DNA of 64,000 nt from Silene conica (taxonomy: Eukaryota > Streptophyta > Magnoliopsida > Caryophyllales > Caryophyllaceae): the NCBI GenBank assembly GCA_029255685.2, contig CM055311.2:56999048-57063047 (forward strand), given 5' to 3'. Below the pieces are notes generated by a model that did no database searches, was not told where the DNA came from, and saw only the letters and a program-made list of their open reading frames with translations. How positions within the stretch are numbered: the first letter of the stretch is position 1; each line of letters begins with the position of its first letter. A program made the position numbers and the translations under genes. Below are positions 42,783 to 55,944 of this stretch, piece after piece.

Positions 42783-42785
42783 TAA

Positions 42786-43739
42786 AGGGTAGCTTAGGAT
42801 GTGCTCTATGTGTATATGATAAAATGTTTGGTACCATTGTGAATGATATTCGTGCATGTGATTGATGAGAAAAAATGAAGTGTTATGTATATCATGACAT
42901 CATTGTATGAAGTTGATTGAAGTTTTTATGAAGTAGCGTATACTTTCTGATGATGGTGGTTGTTTGCTGTAATACGGATATAGGATTATGTGATGCGTAG
43001 AATAGGTGAAGGGCGATTCCCCTTCACAAAGTTTGACTGACGTAATGACTCGGCCGAGTAGGGTGTGCTCGACTGAGTGGGTGTAATTCGGCCGAGTTGG
43101 GTTAACTCGACCGAGTAGGAGTAATTCGACCGAGTAAGGTGAACTCATCCGAGATAGGATAACTCGACCAAATCGTGGTAGCTCGGCCGAGTTGGGATAA
43201 CTCGATCGAGTTGGTTGAACTCGGCCGAGTAGTGTGTACTCGACCGAGTTGGTGATACTCGACCTAGTACTGTCGTATGACGGTTGTGTTTTATTTTTAC
43301 GCCGTTTGTTATTCGAATTGATGAATTGAAGATCGTTTGATTGTTATATGCTTGTGATCACAGAATCCCAAAAAGTTCGTGCGTGAGTATAGTATGTGGT
43401 GGTAAATAGGTAATTACGTACCTGACAGATAAGTAGTTTGAGCAAGTACCCGACCTAATAAGCAATATAATGGTCTTATGGTTAGCGTTTGACACCGTTG
43501 CATTTCATATTGGTTTCAAAGACGTTTCTTTTACAGTTTAATGTGTGGTTTTACGTATTTATCTTTGATATATTACATGAGATAGACGGATCTTCTATTG
43601 TAGGGAGTATCATATCATGATTGGTGTGGTTGTGAGCATTGTGTATAATAGTAACATATGTTAGTAGTTAAGTTGATTACGATTTTTGCAAAGTTTACCT
43701 TGGATTGCGACGAATGTTAATAAAGTTTTGTTCGATCAA
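42786..43739. other. Non-coding gypsy-derived DNA with a second CGACCGAG array
   Basis: No gene is visible. From about 43045 to 43270 ten or so units of ACTCG(A/G)CCGAGT with 10-12-bp spacers recur, as at 39756-39866. The remainder is AT-rich with no recognised boundary before the copia remnant. Confidence 0.45.
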
Positions 43740-46700
43740 TCGGATTGTGGCAATTCTGTATTTGGACTTAATTCTAATCCTCCAATTTCTGTGACTCTCA
43801 GTATATTTTTTTTTTTGCTTTCTAAAAGTATAATAGCTCAGAAACATGGTTCGTAGGTCTTGAAAGCTAATAAATTTGTGAAGTAACTTAGTGAGAGCGT
43901 CTGCAAGTTGATCATTTCCGGCAATATGTTGGATACAGATGTGGCCAAGTTGAATTTGTTCACGAACAAAGTGGAAGGAAAGAGCCATGTGTTTCATTTG
44001 GGAATGGAAGACCGGATTTTTGGCGTAGAGAGTGGAAAACATGATCACAGTAGATTGCTGGTGGTTTGGTAATTGTAATACCAAGTTCGGTGAGTAGGTT
44101 TCGTAGCCAAAGTGTCTTAGTGGTAACGGCAGCGACGACACGAAATTTGGCTTCGGTTGTTGATAGAGCTAGTCCACGTTGCTTTTTTGAGGACCATGAA
44201 ATGGGATTTCGTTCGAGGTAGATGAGGTAGCCAGTGGTGGATATATATGATTGTTTGTCACCTACAAAATCGGCATCACATAAGGCATGAAGGCAAAGTG
44301 GGGAGTTGCGGTTGAGCTGAATACCGTATGCTTGAGTGCCTTGAAGATAGAGGAGTAGGCGCTTTAGAGCAGTCCAATGAGTGGAGGTGGGATGGTGATT
44401 GTGCGAGACGGTTGACTGTAAAAGCAATATCGGGTCTTGTGAGGAAGAGATATTGTAGACCAACGATGGCTCGGTAGTCCGAGTGGTCTTGTATTGGTTT
44501 GTCGTCTTCGCGGACAAGTGAAATATCGGTGGCAATGGGTGTATTTATTGGTTTTGCGTCAGCCATTTTGTATTTTGTTAGTAAGTCATGTATATATTTT
44601 GACTGATTGAGATGTAAACCAAGATGATTTGGGGTGACTTCAATTCCTAGAAAATAGGAAAGTGGTCCTAAATCCTTGATAGAGAATCGATGTGCTAAAT
44701 GACTAACAAATTGTTGTATATCTGTTTAGTTGGGACCCGTAATTATGATATCGTCAACGTAGACTAACATGTAGATACGAGTCGTTGTGGTATTGAGAAG
44801 AAAAAGTGAGCGGTCAGATATGGATTGTTTGAAGCCGTAGGTGGCTAGATAGGTTTTTATCTCGGTGTACCAAGCCCGAGGGGCTTGTTTTAGAACATAT
44901 ATAGCCTTGTGTAGTTTACAGACAAAGTCAGGTTTAGTGGTATCAACGATGCCTTGTGGTTGAGCCATAAATACGTTCTCGGTGAGGGTGCCTTGTAAGC
45001 AGGCATTGTTAACATCAAGTTGTCGGAGTGGCCAATTCTTCATAATTAGTGAGAATTAGGCGAACGGTAGTGGGTTTGATGACTGGGCTAAAGGTTTTAG
45101 TATAGTCTATGTCGGGTCGTTGGTGAAAGCCTTTAGCCAAAAGGCGTGCTTTATGTTGTTTGAGGGTACCATCGGGGTTGTATTTGATTCGATAGACCCA
45201 TTTACACCCAATGACATTGTGAGATGGGTGTCTAGGGACGAATGTCCAAGTTTTGTTGCGGACAAGAGCATCATACTCGACTTGCATGGCATGGCGCCAT
45301 TAAAGGAGGATGAGAGCTCGTTTAACTGTGGTTGGTAGGGAGTGCGTGGTAACGGAAGTAAGGGCTAGGTTGGCATATTTGGGATTTGGTTTTCGAATGT
45401 TGTTGATAAGGCGAGTGACAACATTGCGTGGTGGAGGTGTGGGTGGGCGTGTTTCAGTGGACGTGGAGTTTGAGGTAGAGGGTGTGGTGTTGGATGGGTC
45501 TGGAGTGGGTTGTGTGGCGGATGCGGGAGTCGGATTTAGTTGGTTGGGTTGGCGTGTGTAGGTTTTAAGAATGGGATGACGACACTGGATGACAATAGAG
45601 GGATTGGTGGTGGGATCGGTTTCTGTTTGTGGTAATACGAGATTGTGTAGGTGACACCAATCGTTGGGATTAGTATTGGTAGATGAGGGCAGTGGATCAG
45701 TAAGGAGGCGTTGATAGGCAAATTCATTTTCGATGAATTTAACATGACGAGAGGTGTAAATACGGAGACTTTGGGTCAAGGCAGTGAAAGGCACCTTGGG
45801 TTGAGGAGTAGCCAACGAAGATGCATGGGATAGATCGATAATCGAGTTTTTTTTTTTTGTCTATGGCCGAAGCCAAGGGTAACATAAGCAACCAAAGTTA
45901 TGTAATTCGGTGTAATTTGGTTCGTTGTTATGTAATTTTTAATATGGGGTTTTATTATTTAGTGTTTTTGTAGGTAGCCAATTAATTAGATATGTAGCGT
46001 TACTGAATGCGAAAAGACATAAGGTAGTTGGAAGGTTGGCTTGAGATAAGAGTGCGAGTCTGGTTTCAAAAATGTGTCGATGACGACGTTCAACGTATCC
46101 ATTGTGTTCCGGAGTGTGAGGTGGAGAGGTTGAGTGACTGATGCCTTCGTTAAGTAATATTGGTGTTAATTTTTCAAACTCTCCACCATTGTCGGAGAAA
46201 AAATGTTTGACGGTTTTATTAAAAAAAATCTACTAGTGCTTTAAATCGTAGAAAGACTTGAGCAGTTTCTAATTTATATTTTAACGGAAATAGCCAAATG
46301 TATTTGGTGAAATGGTCTACAAATATGACATAGTATTTGTAATTTTCACGAGAGAGTACGGGACTTGTCCAAACATCCGAATAAATTAGTTCGAGTGGTG
46401 TTGTAGTAGTAAAAGACGATGTTGTGAATGGTAATTTAGTACTTTTACTAATATGACAAGAATTGCAGAACGTAAACTAAGAAAAGGAAAATGGTGTATT
46501 TTTATTGATAAGATGCATTACATCATTAGTGGGGTGGCCTAATTTATGGTGCCACGATAGAGAACTTGAGTCTTTCTTTGTGAAATAGGCGCGTGGTTGT
46601 GACGGACTCAACTCATAAATTCCGTCTTTAGCAGGGCCCTGGAGTAGTGTCGCTCCCGTCGAAATTTCCTTTACGGTAAACGAAGACGATGAGAAAATAA

Positions 46701-47631
46701 CATACGTATTATTATCTCGACATAATTGAGATATGGATAAAATATTACGAGAAATGCGTGGTACATGTAAAACATTATTAAATCGAAGAGACGAGAAGGG
46801 TATTCGAAGCGAACCAATGTTTTCAATTTCCAACGAGGAGTCATCTCCAATGAAAAAGTGGTATGGGCCGAGGTATGGGGAGTGCATAGCGAGGGTGTCG
46901 AGATCATGAGTGACGTGATGTGCGGCCCCGCTGTCAAACAAATAATTAGGCTTGGGGCTATGGTTGGTGGTGGTTACAGTGTGGGCCTGCGGCGGGTTCT
47001 AGTGGTGGCGAGTTGGTGGTGCAGGGAACGCGATATTCGGAAACAGTTTGCGAAAGAAAGGGCAATTGGCTATGACATGCCCCACCTGTCGACACCACTG
47101 ACAACGTCCTGTAAAGGGACGAGGAGTGACGAAGTTGGACGTGCAGCGGTGTTGGGCGCAGTATTATAATTAAAAGCAGGTGGGTTGGTTTGCTGTTGAC
47201 GGTTGTGCCCACGGTTGTTGTTGTGGTTACGGTGGGAGTAGTTGGCGGTTGGTTGAAATAGATCGGTTTTGGGTTGTTGTTAAAGAAGCAGATCATGGTG
47301 GAGAAGCTTTTCATGGAGGAATTCGAAGGTTATCGGGTTGTCGCGGGCTCGAATAACATCTATGACCGGTTTATAGAGATTGTATTCAAGCCCTTTTAAG
47401 ACTTTTCATACAATGTCATCTGGGTCGATGGTTTTGCCCTGTAATGCGAGTTCGTCTATGCACGCTTTGAAAGCATTCATATATTCGTTAATGGTTTGAT
47501 TTGAGGTTTTTACGATCGAATCGAGACGATCTTTAAGTTGAAGGACATGTGCCCTCGATGGGTTTGCATAAGTACTGGCCAGAATGTCCCACGCCTCTTT
47601 GGCGGTGGTTGCACTAACAATCGGGGCCTGC
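43740..47631 (-). pseudogene. Ty1/copia remnant, 3' part (gag end to RNase H)
   Basis: Read leftward from 47631: the UBN2 gag remainder is at about 47320-47631. The protease / pre-integrase block is at 46477-46941 (FDSGAAHHVTHDL, VLHVPRISRNILSISQL, WHHKLGHP). A decayed integrase lies at about 45830-46470, then a linker at 45300-45815. Reverse transcriptase is at 44726-45287 (GCKWVYRIKYNPDG, RQLDVNNACLQG, YVDDIIITG) and RNase H at 43800-44566 (ALCDADFVGD, ALSTTEAKF). Frames change several times and stops are frequent, so the element is dead. Its 5' end continues at 55945, beyond an 8.3-kb insertion. No 3' LTR was found on the left. Confidence 0.88.
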
Positions 47632-48890
47632 TGTTGGGAAATGTGTCCTCAACAATATGCGATCACGTAATTAAATCTCATGACGAGAATGCGCAAGGGA
47701 TGATACGAATTATTAGTCAACTGACCAACATTAATCGGTAATGATTGGCTAGCTAGAGTTTGACATTACTGTCGTATGTCGGTGGTGGTCAGTTGATCCC
47801 TTTAGGTCACACCTTTAGGACAATTCCCTTAATTGATAAAGTGATCAAATATTTATTGATACGATTTGATCATATTCCTTAAACTCGTATATCGAGAAAT
47901 TAGAGGTTAAATCTTATTGTAAGATTTATGTTTAAAATTGAAACGTGTCAATTGTTAAACATTGAACGATATTTTATTATATCGTTATTGGAATGAATCG
48001 GGTTGAAATTAATACAATGGTTGTAAATCGTATTGACGATAAATAATCATTTTACAATTGTGATTTCGAATTACTTGTTAATTAATAAATTTGATTTATT
48101 TAATTATGTACAATATTTATAAGATAAATATTTACATGTTTTACATGTTCTAAAACATTTTATTAATTAGTGACATATAAGATGTCACACTTTGTACAAA
48201 TTATAAGATTGACAAGTTGTAAAATGAAATCCATTTTATGGATTAAGGGTGCCGGTTTTGGTGAGGGTTGTTAATGGCATGATTAGTGTTTATTAGGGTA
48301 TAAAACACAATCATTAAAGGTGTCTTGAAAGACTACCTATAGCCACCCTAAGAAACCTTGAGAAGAGAACTTGTCCCCTTCTTTTCTCCTTCCCATACCC
48401 GGCCACCACTCCCCATACTCCTTAGTTAATTGTTAATTAACACTAGGGTTTATGTAATACATATATGATATATCTCACACCCATTCACTTCCTCTCTTGG
48501 CCGAAAAATTATCACTAAGCAAGAGAGAATATATTAACCTCTAAATTAAGATTATATGATAATAATAACATACTATTTGTAGTATTTGAGTTAATATTCT
48601 AATTAGAGAGATTAGAATAATTTAAGGAAAACAGGTTTTTGTGCTAGCTTGTTAAAGATCTCGGTTGGTTAAGGGTTGTCTTGGTGCATCCAAAGGAGGT
48701 ATTCTTATTTGGGTACTAGGAGGATCATCCTTGCTTTATTATTCGGACCGTGTGTAAGGGTTCGAAATCTCTCTCATTTCCGCATTTTCATAGCATGCAC
48801 AAGATCATTAACAAGTATATTAAAATGTTAATTACAAGGTTAGTTTAGTATGACTAAAGATTAGTTTATGAGTAACTATTAAACCCAACA
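47632..48890 (+). repeat. 5' LTR of the gag-only element
   Basis: TGTTGGGAAATGTG...AAACCCAACA. The interior shares blocks with the minus-strand LTR ending at 6151, so two members of one LTR family are in this window. Confidence 0.93.
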
Positions 48891-48892
48891 AT

Positions 48893-48904
48893 TGGTATCA
48901 GAGC
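48893..48904 (+). other. Primer-binding site (initiator Met-tRNA)
   Basis: TGGTATCAGAGC, two bases after the LTR end, as in other copia elements. Confidence 0.92.
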
Positions 48905-51342
48905 AATAGGTTGTTTGCATGCTTTCCGTTAACGTTTTTACGGAGTTATAGAGATAACAAAATAAAATTTGAATTTTCGTTTAATATATGATATGCACGA
49001 AATAATTTAAGCATGATTACCTACTGTTTTCTAAAATGTTTTAGAATATTTGGAATATATTTTGCATGAATATTGTTTAATGGTATATTAAATCTCGGTT
49101 TTTATAGAGTTTTAATGGTTAAAATCGTTTATTTTGGGAAAAATAGCAAAAAACATCTTTTGGCCGAGATTTTTCAGTATGTTATCACATGTATTTTCTA
49201 TAATATGAATATGAATTTTCGTAAATTATGGACTTATAAAACGTGTGATATGAATTTTAAGTGTTAAAATGCAATAAGATGAATAAAAATGGGTTAAAAT
49301 AGTTATATTATGAATTTGACTATAAACATTTATGAGGATGTCACATGCAATATTGAAAATTTATGTTGAATTTTCCAGAAATTTATCTCAAATATTGCAA
49401 TATTATAGATTTTTAAGGTAAAAATCGGGTAATTAGTGACATAATTTCGACTTTAATAGTTTAAGTTGGAATTTGGCCATAAAAATTTAACACGATCTCA
49501 TATTTATTATTTCCAGCATGTATAAACCTTTCGAGAATTTTATCTTATTTTATGCTTGAGAAATAATTTTAAAGGTTAAAATCGTACGATATATGACGTA
49601 AATCGTTAAAATTTGCAAAAGTTGTTAAAATGGCCGAAAAATGTAACCCATATTAGTCATATATGATATGTTCATCATGAAAATATTCTTGGGAGCCAAA
49701 AGTTTCAGATTTGATTTAATTTTTAATTTGTTAAAGGTAGCATTTAAAAATTGAATATTTAGAGTCATCTATTTAAAATTTCGGCTATAGGGCAATGTGC
49801 CATTTAATTTTCTGTCCATTTTGTGTTCTTAAAATGTTTTGGAAGGTATAAAAATATTATTAGTATTTAATTTGCATTTATGAAGTTAATTATTGAGTTT
49901 TCCGCCTTAAAATGCTCGTTTTACGTCTTATTTACGAAATAATGTTAAAACCGTATAAATACTAATATTTTAAGATTCTGAAAATTTTAAGAACATTCTG
50001 GAATTTTCAAAATTGGAATTTTTAATTTTTCGAAATTTTTTATGACTCTTTTGGATTTTTATATTATTTTTCCCGTAAAACCGAGTAATACCGATCAATA
50101 TTGAAATATATTAAGTTAAGTCATGTTCAAAGTTTGAGTAAGAATAAATTTTGAATCCTATGCGAGTTAGGATGATTAACTTAAGGATGAAAACCGTTTC
50201 ATATAATGCATAGTGTTGTTAATCGTTAAAACACGCGATTCCATAAACCGAGGTTTGCGATAACTATTTAAATAAGTGTTTTAAATAGGACGATTTGGCT
50301 TAGGGTTTGCATGTTAATTCATATTTACATAAGCATTGCATACTTTATTATGAATGTCATGATTTTATTTACGTAATTTTGGGAATTATGTAATTTACTT
50401 AGTATGGCCTTAGTTTTTAAATTGGTATTTCCCGTAATGTAAGGGGTTACCGATTCGGTTGTAATTTTGTGATCTCGTATCACCCAATTGTAATTTATTT
50501 CTATTTTATAATGTATAAAGTAGACTAGAAAAGTTGTAATATTTGTAAAATCCGGAGTTCCTCGAAGACGGTGCCATTCGGAAAGGAGTTCCGATCAAGA
50601 CGATGTTTACCTCAAAGTGCGTGCCGCGTGAAGTTCAAGGGACCAAAGGAGTTGGTTTCCGAATTTGTACTTTGTTGTTTCTTTTCTAGGAAAGGCCATA
50701 CTAGGGTTTATTTTTATGCTTTTATTTGCTTTTATATGTTTGCATGCATAGCCAAATCGTCATACATCGTATCATGCATGTTTCGACCTAGTCGACCTAG
50801 TCTTTTATTTTATCGATAATTCACCGACTTAGTTCACTTAAACGGAGATAGATAATAATTTGACTAGATCTCTTACGTACAAATATTGAGACTTAGCCTT
50901 ACCAAAAAGTACGGACCCATGAATCCCTTCTTCACAAGAACGTAGGCTCGGCTACACCGGGGTACTAAAATTGTCACGTTGGGTAAGTGGGGTAATAAGA
51001 TTACACCTTGAAATTTGGTTGATCTCAACGAAAGTATTCGTAACCGTAGTTGCAATAAGTTCGGGCTAAAGATAATTTTAAGAAAATTGTCGACCGAGAG
51101 TTCTAAGAGTAGAACCGATTAAAGGGTTAATCCACCAAATTATACCGATACGGGTTGAATCGGCTACACCGTGCCCGGATTAGTATGAGTTTGGGTCTCG
51201 GGATTGTTTACTTAATTGGGTAAGAGATCATTAAGTAAATATATATAACTAAACTTGTGAAAGTTTCTAGTTTAAATTATGAATTTTAAAAATGATGTTG
51301 TTTTTCCTTTTAATTATTGTAGTTTAATTTTCAACAACATCA
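48905..51342 (+). other. Long non-coding leader of the gag-only element
   Basis: The sequence is AT-rich with many stops and no gag-pol similarity. TTTTAATTATTGTAG (ending at about 51322) just before the gag ATG looks like a 3' splice site, so an intron in the leader is possible. The leader ends TTTTCAACAACATCA before ATG. Splicing is inference. Confidence 0.45.
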
Positions 51343-52269
51343 ATGGCAACCAACGCTCCACCTCTCACTAACGTATCATGGCTTCGATCCTTTATGGATC
51401 GTTGTAAACTCGATAAGCATGGTTCAAACTTTAAAGATTGGGATGCGCAATTACTTTTGGCCGCTCAAGGTGACGATAAGAGTCGTTACCTATCCGAAGC
51501 CGCTCCGACCGCTCGTTCATCGGTCCAAACTCGTGAGGCCTATGAAGCCTACATGAAAGAGTCCTCCGCTCTTAAAAATGTGCTCATCTTCTCCATGGAG
51601 CCGGATCTCCAAAGGAGTATGATTAAGTTGACCACATCGTATGAAATTTACACCAAGCTTGCGACCATGTTTTCGCAAACTCCAAGGGTGATTCAATATG
51701 AGGCGGCTTCCGCCTTCTTTGACATTACATTCAAGGAAGGGCAAAAGATAAGCCCTCATGTGCTCAAACTTGTTGAGCTCGCGGAGACACTAAAAGCTCA
51801 AGATGTTGATGTTCCCGACTCTCTTATTATTGACCGAGTTCTTCACTCGCTCAATAAGGTTAAAGCGTATGCTCAATTCCGGGTGAATTTCAATATGCGA
51901 AACCAAGAGACCACATTGGACGAGTTGCATAAGATGTTAGTCCAAGCAGAAAGGGACATGGGACTTCATGAAAGTTCCACCAAAGATGTTTTGAACATCG
52001 AAAAGAAAGGGAAAACGACCTTCAAAAGGAATGCCTTTAAAGGCAAGGGCAAGAAAACGTTCAAACCCAAGGCGACCAAAGAAAAGACCTTTTCGAAAGG
52101 CGCTTCCACCTCGTCTTCAAAATCGGAAGACAAGTGCCATTATTGCACGAGGATCGGTCATTGGAAGCGAAATTGCCCCAAATACTTAAGTGACCTCAAA
52201 AATGGAAAGGCAACCGCCGTAGGTAATAATTCTCGTTTAAATTCATGTCATTTATCAACTTATGTATAA
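51343..52269 (+). CDS. gag: Copia-type Gag of the non-autonomous element
   Basis: The frame is 308 residues and intact. Residues about 20-210 form the copia capsid-like region (FKDWDAQLLLAAQGDDKSRY, MEPDLQRSMIKL, VIQYEAASAFFDITF, VLHSLNKVKAYAQF). A lysine-rich segment follows (about 225-255), then a CCHC knuckle CHYCTRIGHWKRNC near residue 264, followed by PKYLSDLK. It would assemble a particle and package its own RNA. The stop lies just after the knuckle region with no pol continuation. Retention of an open gag when pol is gone suggests the protein, not only the RNA, matters for mobilisation. Confidence 0.9.
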   Translation: MATNAPPLTNVSWLRSFMDRCKLDKHGSNFKDWDAQLLLAAQGDDKSRYLSEAAPTARSSVQTREAYEAYMKESSALKNVLIFSMEPDLQRSMIKLTTSYEIYTKLATMFSQTPRVIQYEAASAFFDITFKEGQKISPHVLKLVELAETLKAQDVDVPDSLIIDRVLHSLNKVKAYAQFRVNFNMRNQETTLDELHKMLVQAERDMGLHESSTKDVLNIEKKGKTTFKRNAFKGKGKKTFKPKATKEKTFSKGASTSSSKSEDKCHYCTRIGHWKRNCPKYLSDLKNGKATAVGNNSRLNSCHLSTYV

Positions 52270-54679
52270 TGATACAAGTGTGTTGATATTTACCCTTTTT
52301 AATTGTTTTAAAGGGGCGCCTCCTAATAATGATAAGGGCAAGGAGAAGGAAGCATGAAGTTCCTTACTTGGATGGCTATGGTAGCATCCAAATTGATCGA
52401 AGACTTGAAGAGCTAGCCTCTAATTTTCATATCGTCTTCTTTCATATTTTGCATTTTATTTTGGAACAATTTACTTTCTTGTAAGACAAGGATTAAAATC
52501 CTAAAACAACGGTTGTAATTTTGGATAATAGTGACTTGGTTTTCAACCCGAGTCACTACTTTTGTTCTTAATCAATGTTTTGATTTATCAAATAAATTGC
52601 ATACCTTGTTAAAACATGAATAATAGTGATCTTATCACGCAATAAACATTGATACGATCAAGTATAATATAATCAAAGAGTTGATTAAAACGGAGAACTA
52701 CACCCCATGAGATACTTTCAATCAAAATGAGATAATATTAGTTCATTATAAGATTTTCATTTTAAGTGAAAATGAGAATGTATTCATCATACCATAAACT
52801 TATATACATTGGTTCGGTCGAATTAAGCTATCCTTGTACAAATAAGGGTTATTTTAAAGGATAGAGTGGGAGAGAATATTCGACCTACAAACCAATGATA
52901 TAACTATAGGATCTTGGAGAATATTCCTGAAAGGGTTCTTAAGAAGAAACCTAAATAAGATAACAAAAGAAACTACGGGAGGACACTCGAAGAAAGGTAC
53001 ACTGAAGAAACTACGGGAGGACACTCGAAGAAAGGTTCTTTGTGTTCATTGTTTCAGTAGGAAACACCGTATGAATTCGGAAGGAAGATCGGCTCCATGA
53101 GATAGTGATTTTTCAAATATTATAAGATAATAGAGGAGAAATCATCTATCTATTCGGAGGCAAGACCGATTCCTTGAAATAATGATTTTTCTATAATTGT
53201 AAGATAATAGAGGAGAAATCATCTCAGTCCCCTCGACAGTAGTTTATGTTGTGTCAGAAGGTATGATCTGAAAAGATGGATCACTATAGAGATAGTGATA
53301 ATAATTCGAGTAATAGTTTAACATGCGAGAAATGAAATGTTCATTTAAGATATCGAGAGATATTGTTTTCAGTGGGAGCAATATTCATTAAAGAATTGAA
53401 ACCTACCATTTAGAGAGAATGGGTGATTCTTTAAGAGTAAAGAATAAGAGGTACTCAATTTAGATGAATAAAATAATTTGTATCATATGATGATGGAGTT
53501 TTAATGGGAAGGTTTATTATATGGATAATAAAAGGTCGCCCACTAGAAGTTAGAATGGTTGGATACATTATTCATAACGATGAATGAAACCATTATCAAA
53601 TAGCCAAGATGAGTGAAAATTATTAGAATGATGAAATCATAAATAGACTACAATATAGTTTTCAGTACATAAGTGACTGTAGAGAGTGATTTTAATCCCT
53701 CCAGTATATTGATACGTCACAAGTTATAAGATAACAGTGGGAGCTTTCCTCCGGAAAGGAAACTCAAAATCCAGAAAGAGTTCTAGATATGTACTCAAAT
53801 AGAATCATATTATACGGGATAATATGAGAATCAAGGAGACCAAAATTTGTAAGTTTTGCAATCATGAATAAAGGTTATTCGCAAAACACTAATACAAATA
53901 GATGATTGTGCATCAAATGCAATGTAATAGTATTGACTATTGTTGCATGACAACATCATTTGAGTTATAATTAACTCAAAGTAAAAGATACTTTGTCAGA
54001 ATCCAAATGGGTTGTAAGAGACAATATTGAACCCCATAAGTGAACTGGATTGACTTAGTATGGCCCCTAGCCGCTTACATGAGGTGACATCTCAAAGCGA
54101 CTAGAGTGTGAGGCGATTGATGGCAAGTTCAAGTGCCATAGAGTCATATGTGATGACTAGTCGATCACATAGGCAGACTGTAAGAGACACTCTGTCGGGC
54201 AATGTGACCGCTTATAGAGTTCTGGAAATTTTATAGCCGGGTCGTGGCGAGAGCTGCTATAGTATTCTTGTGAGTCAATTCTTAGACTAAAGACTACTCT
54301 CCCAAGATGGTACAGTTTAGGCACAGCCTTGATCCGTTCTCTACGACTTTTCGTAACTGGAGTCAAATGGGACTGCTTCAGGCCGTGACTCACTGTGACT
54401 AGTCAAAGAAAATAGTGCGATAGAAATTGTCCACCCCTTGTCAGGGTTGTTCAAATCTCAAGGCCACTCGAGGAGAAGTTAACTGAAAATGCGTGGCCAC
54501 GCTCGGAAGGTATCTATGGTAGATAATTCCGGTCAAACAGTTATTCTCCAGATCGAGGAAACCACTCATGATATGATCGAATGCAAGTACGACCTGAGAG
54601 AGACATCTTGCATTGAGTGGGAGATTGTAATAGGACAAGAGAATTGGTGACGCACACTTGTCGAGGACAAGTGGGAGAT
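52270..54679 (+). other. Non-coding trailer of the gag-only element
   Basis: No pol motif is recognised in any frame. Direct repeats occur: an ACTACGGGAGGACACTCGAA block twice at about 52972-53035, and an AATAGAGGAGAAATCATCT block twice near 53128 and 53204. The segment ends in a purine-rich tract at 54670-54679. Confidence 0.6.
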
Positions 54680-55939
54680 TGTTGGGAAATGTGTCATCAA
54701 TAATAGTGTGATCACGTAATTAAATCTCATGACGAGAATGCGCAAGGGATGATACGAATTATTAGTCAACTGACCAACATTAATCGGTAATGATTGGCTA
54801 GTTAGAGTTTGACATTACTGTCGTATGACGGTGGTGGTCAGTTGATCCCTTTAGGTCACACCTTTAGGACAATTCCCTTAATTGATAAAGTGATCAAATA
54901 TATATTGATACGATTTGATCATATTCCTTAAACTCGTATATCGAGAAATTAGAGGTTAAATCTTATTGTAAGATTTATGTTTAAAATTGAAACGTGTCAA
55001 TTGTTAAACATTGAACGATATTTTATTATATCGTTATTGGAATGAATCGGGTTGAAATTAATACAAGGGTTGTAAATCGTATTGACGATAAATAATCATT
55101 TTACAATTGTGATTTCGAATTACTTGTTAATTAATAAATTTGATTTATTTAATTATGTACAATATTTATAAGATAAATATTTACATGTTTTACATGTTCT
55201 AAAACATTTTATTAATTAGTGACATATAAGATGTCACACTTTGTACAAATTATAAGATTGACAAGTTGTAAAATGAAATCCATTTTATGGATTAAGGGTG
55301 CCGGTTTTGGTGAGGGTTGTTAATGGCATGATTAGTGTTTATTAGGGTATAAAACACAATCATTAAAGGTGTCTTGAAAGACTACCTATAGCCACCCTAA
55401 GAAACCTTGAGAAGAGAACTTGTCCCCTTCTTTTCTCATTCCCATACCCGGCCACCACTCCCCATACTCCTTAGTTAATTGTTAATTAACACTAGGGTTT
55501 ATGTAATATATATATGATATATCTCACACCCATTCACTTCCTCTCTTGGCCGAAAAATTATCACTAAGCAAGAGAGAATATAGTAACCTCTAAATTAAGA
55601 TTATATGATAATAATAACATACTATTTGTAGTATTTGAGTTAATATTCTAATTAGAGAGATTAGAATAATTTAAGGAAAACCGGTTTTTGTGCTAGCTTG
55701 TTCAAGATCTCGGTTGGTTAAGGGTTGTCTTGGTGCATCCAAAGGAGGTATTCTTATTTGGGTACTAGGAGGATCATCCTTGCTTTATTATTCGGACCGT
55801 GTGTAAGGGTTCGAAAACTCTCTCATTTCCGCATTTTCATAGCATGCACAAGATCATTAACAAGTATATTAAAATGTTAATTACAAGGTTAGTTTAGTAT
55901 GACTAAAGATTAGTTTATGAGTAACTATTAAACCCAACA
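54680..55939 (+). repeat. 3' LTR of the gag-only element
   Basis: Differs from the 5' LTR at about 13 positions plus a 1-bp insertion near its start, consistent with the 1-bp length difference. Confidence 0.93.
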
Positions 55940-55944
55940 CCTGC

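Larger units (their letters stand above)
47632..55939 (+). mobile_element. Non-autonomous gag-only LTR retrotransposon (TR-GAG type), TSD CCTGC
   Basis: LTRs of 1,259 bp (47632-48890) and 1,260 bp (54680-55939) bound the element. CCTGC flanks it at 47627-47631 and 55940-55944. The primer site TGGTATCAGAGC begins at 48893 and a polypurine tract AAGTGGGAGA precedes the 3' LTR. The only coding frame is gag (51343-52269). There is no protease, integrase, reverse transcriptase or RNase H. Non-coding leader (2.45 kb) and trailer (2.4 kb) surround gag. About 13 substitutions and one 1-bp gap separate the LTRs (about 1%). Such gag-only elements are known as TR-GAGs and must borrow pol from a related autonomous copia element. 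Confidence 0.93.

Noticed and set aside
42433..42857. Minus-strand frames rich in Pro, Leu and Ser
   Set aside because: They lie across the Tourist MITE and come from its GGGAGGGG-type composition.
39756..43270. A CRISPR-like array of regularly spaced repeats
   Set aside because: The units are short, near-palindromic and diverged, sit in plant LTR DNA, and no cas-like genes exist; this is a eukaryotic genome.
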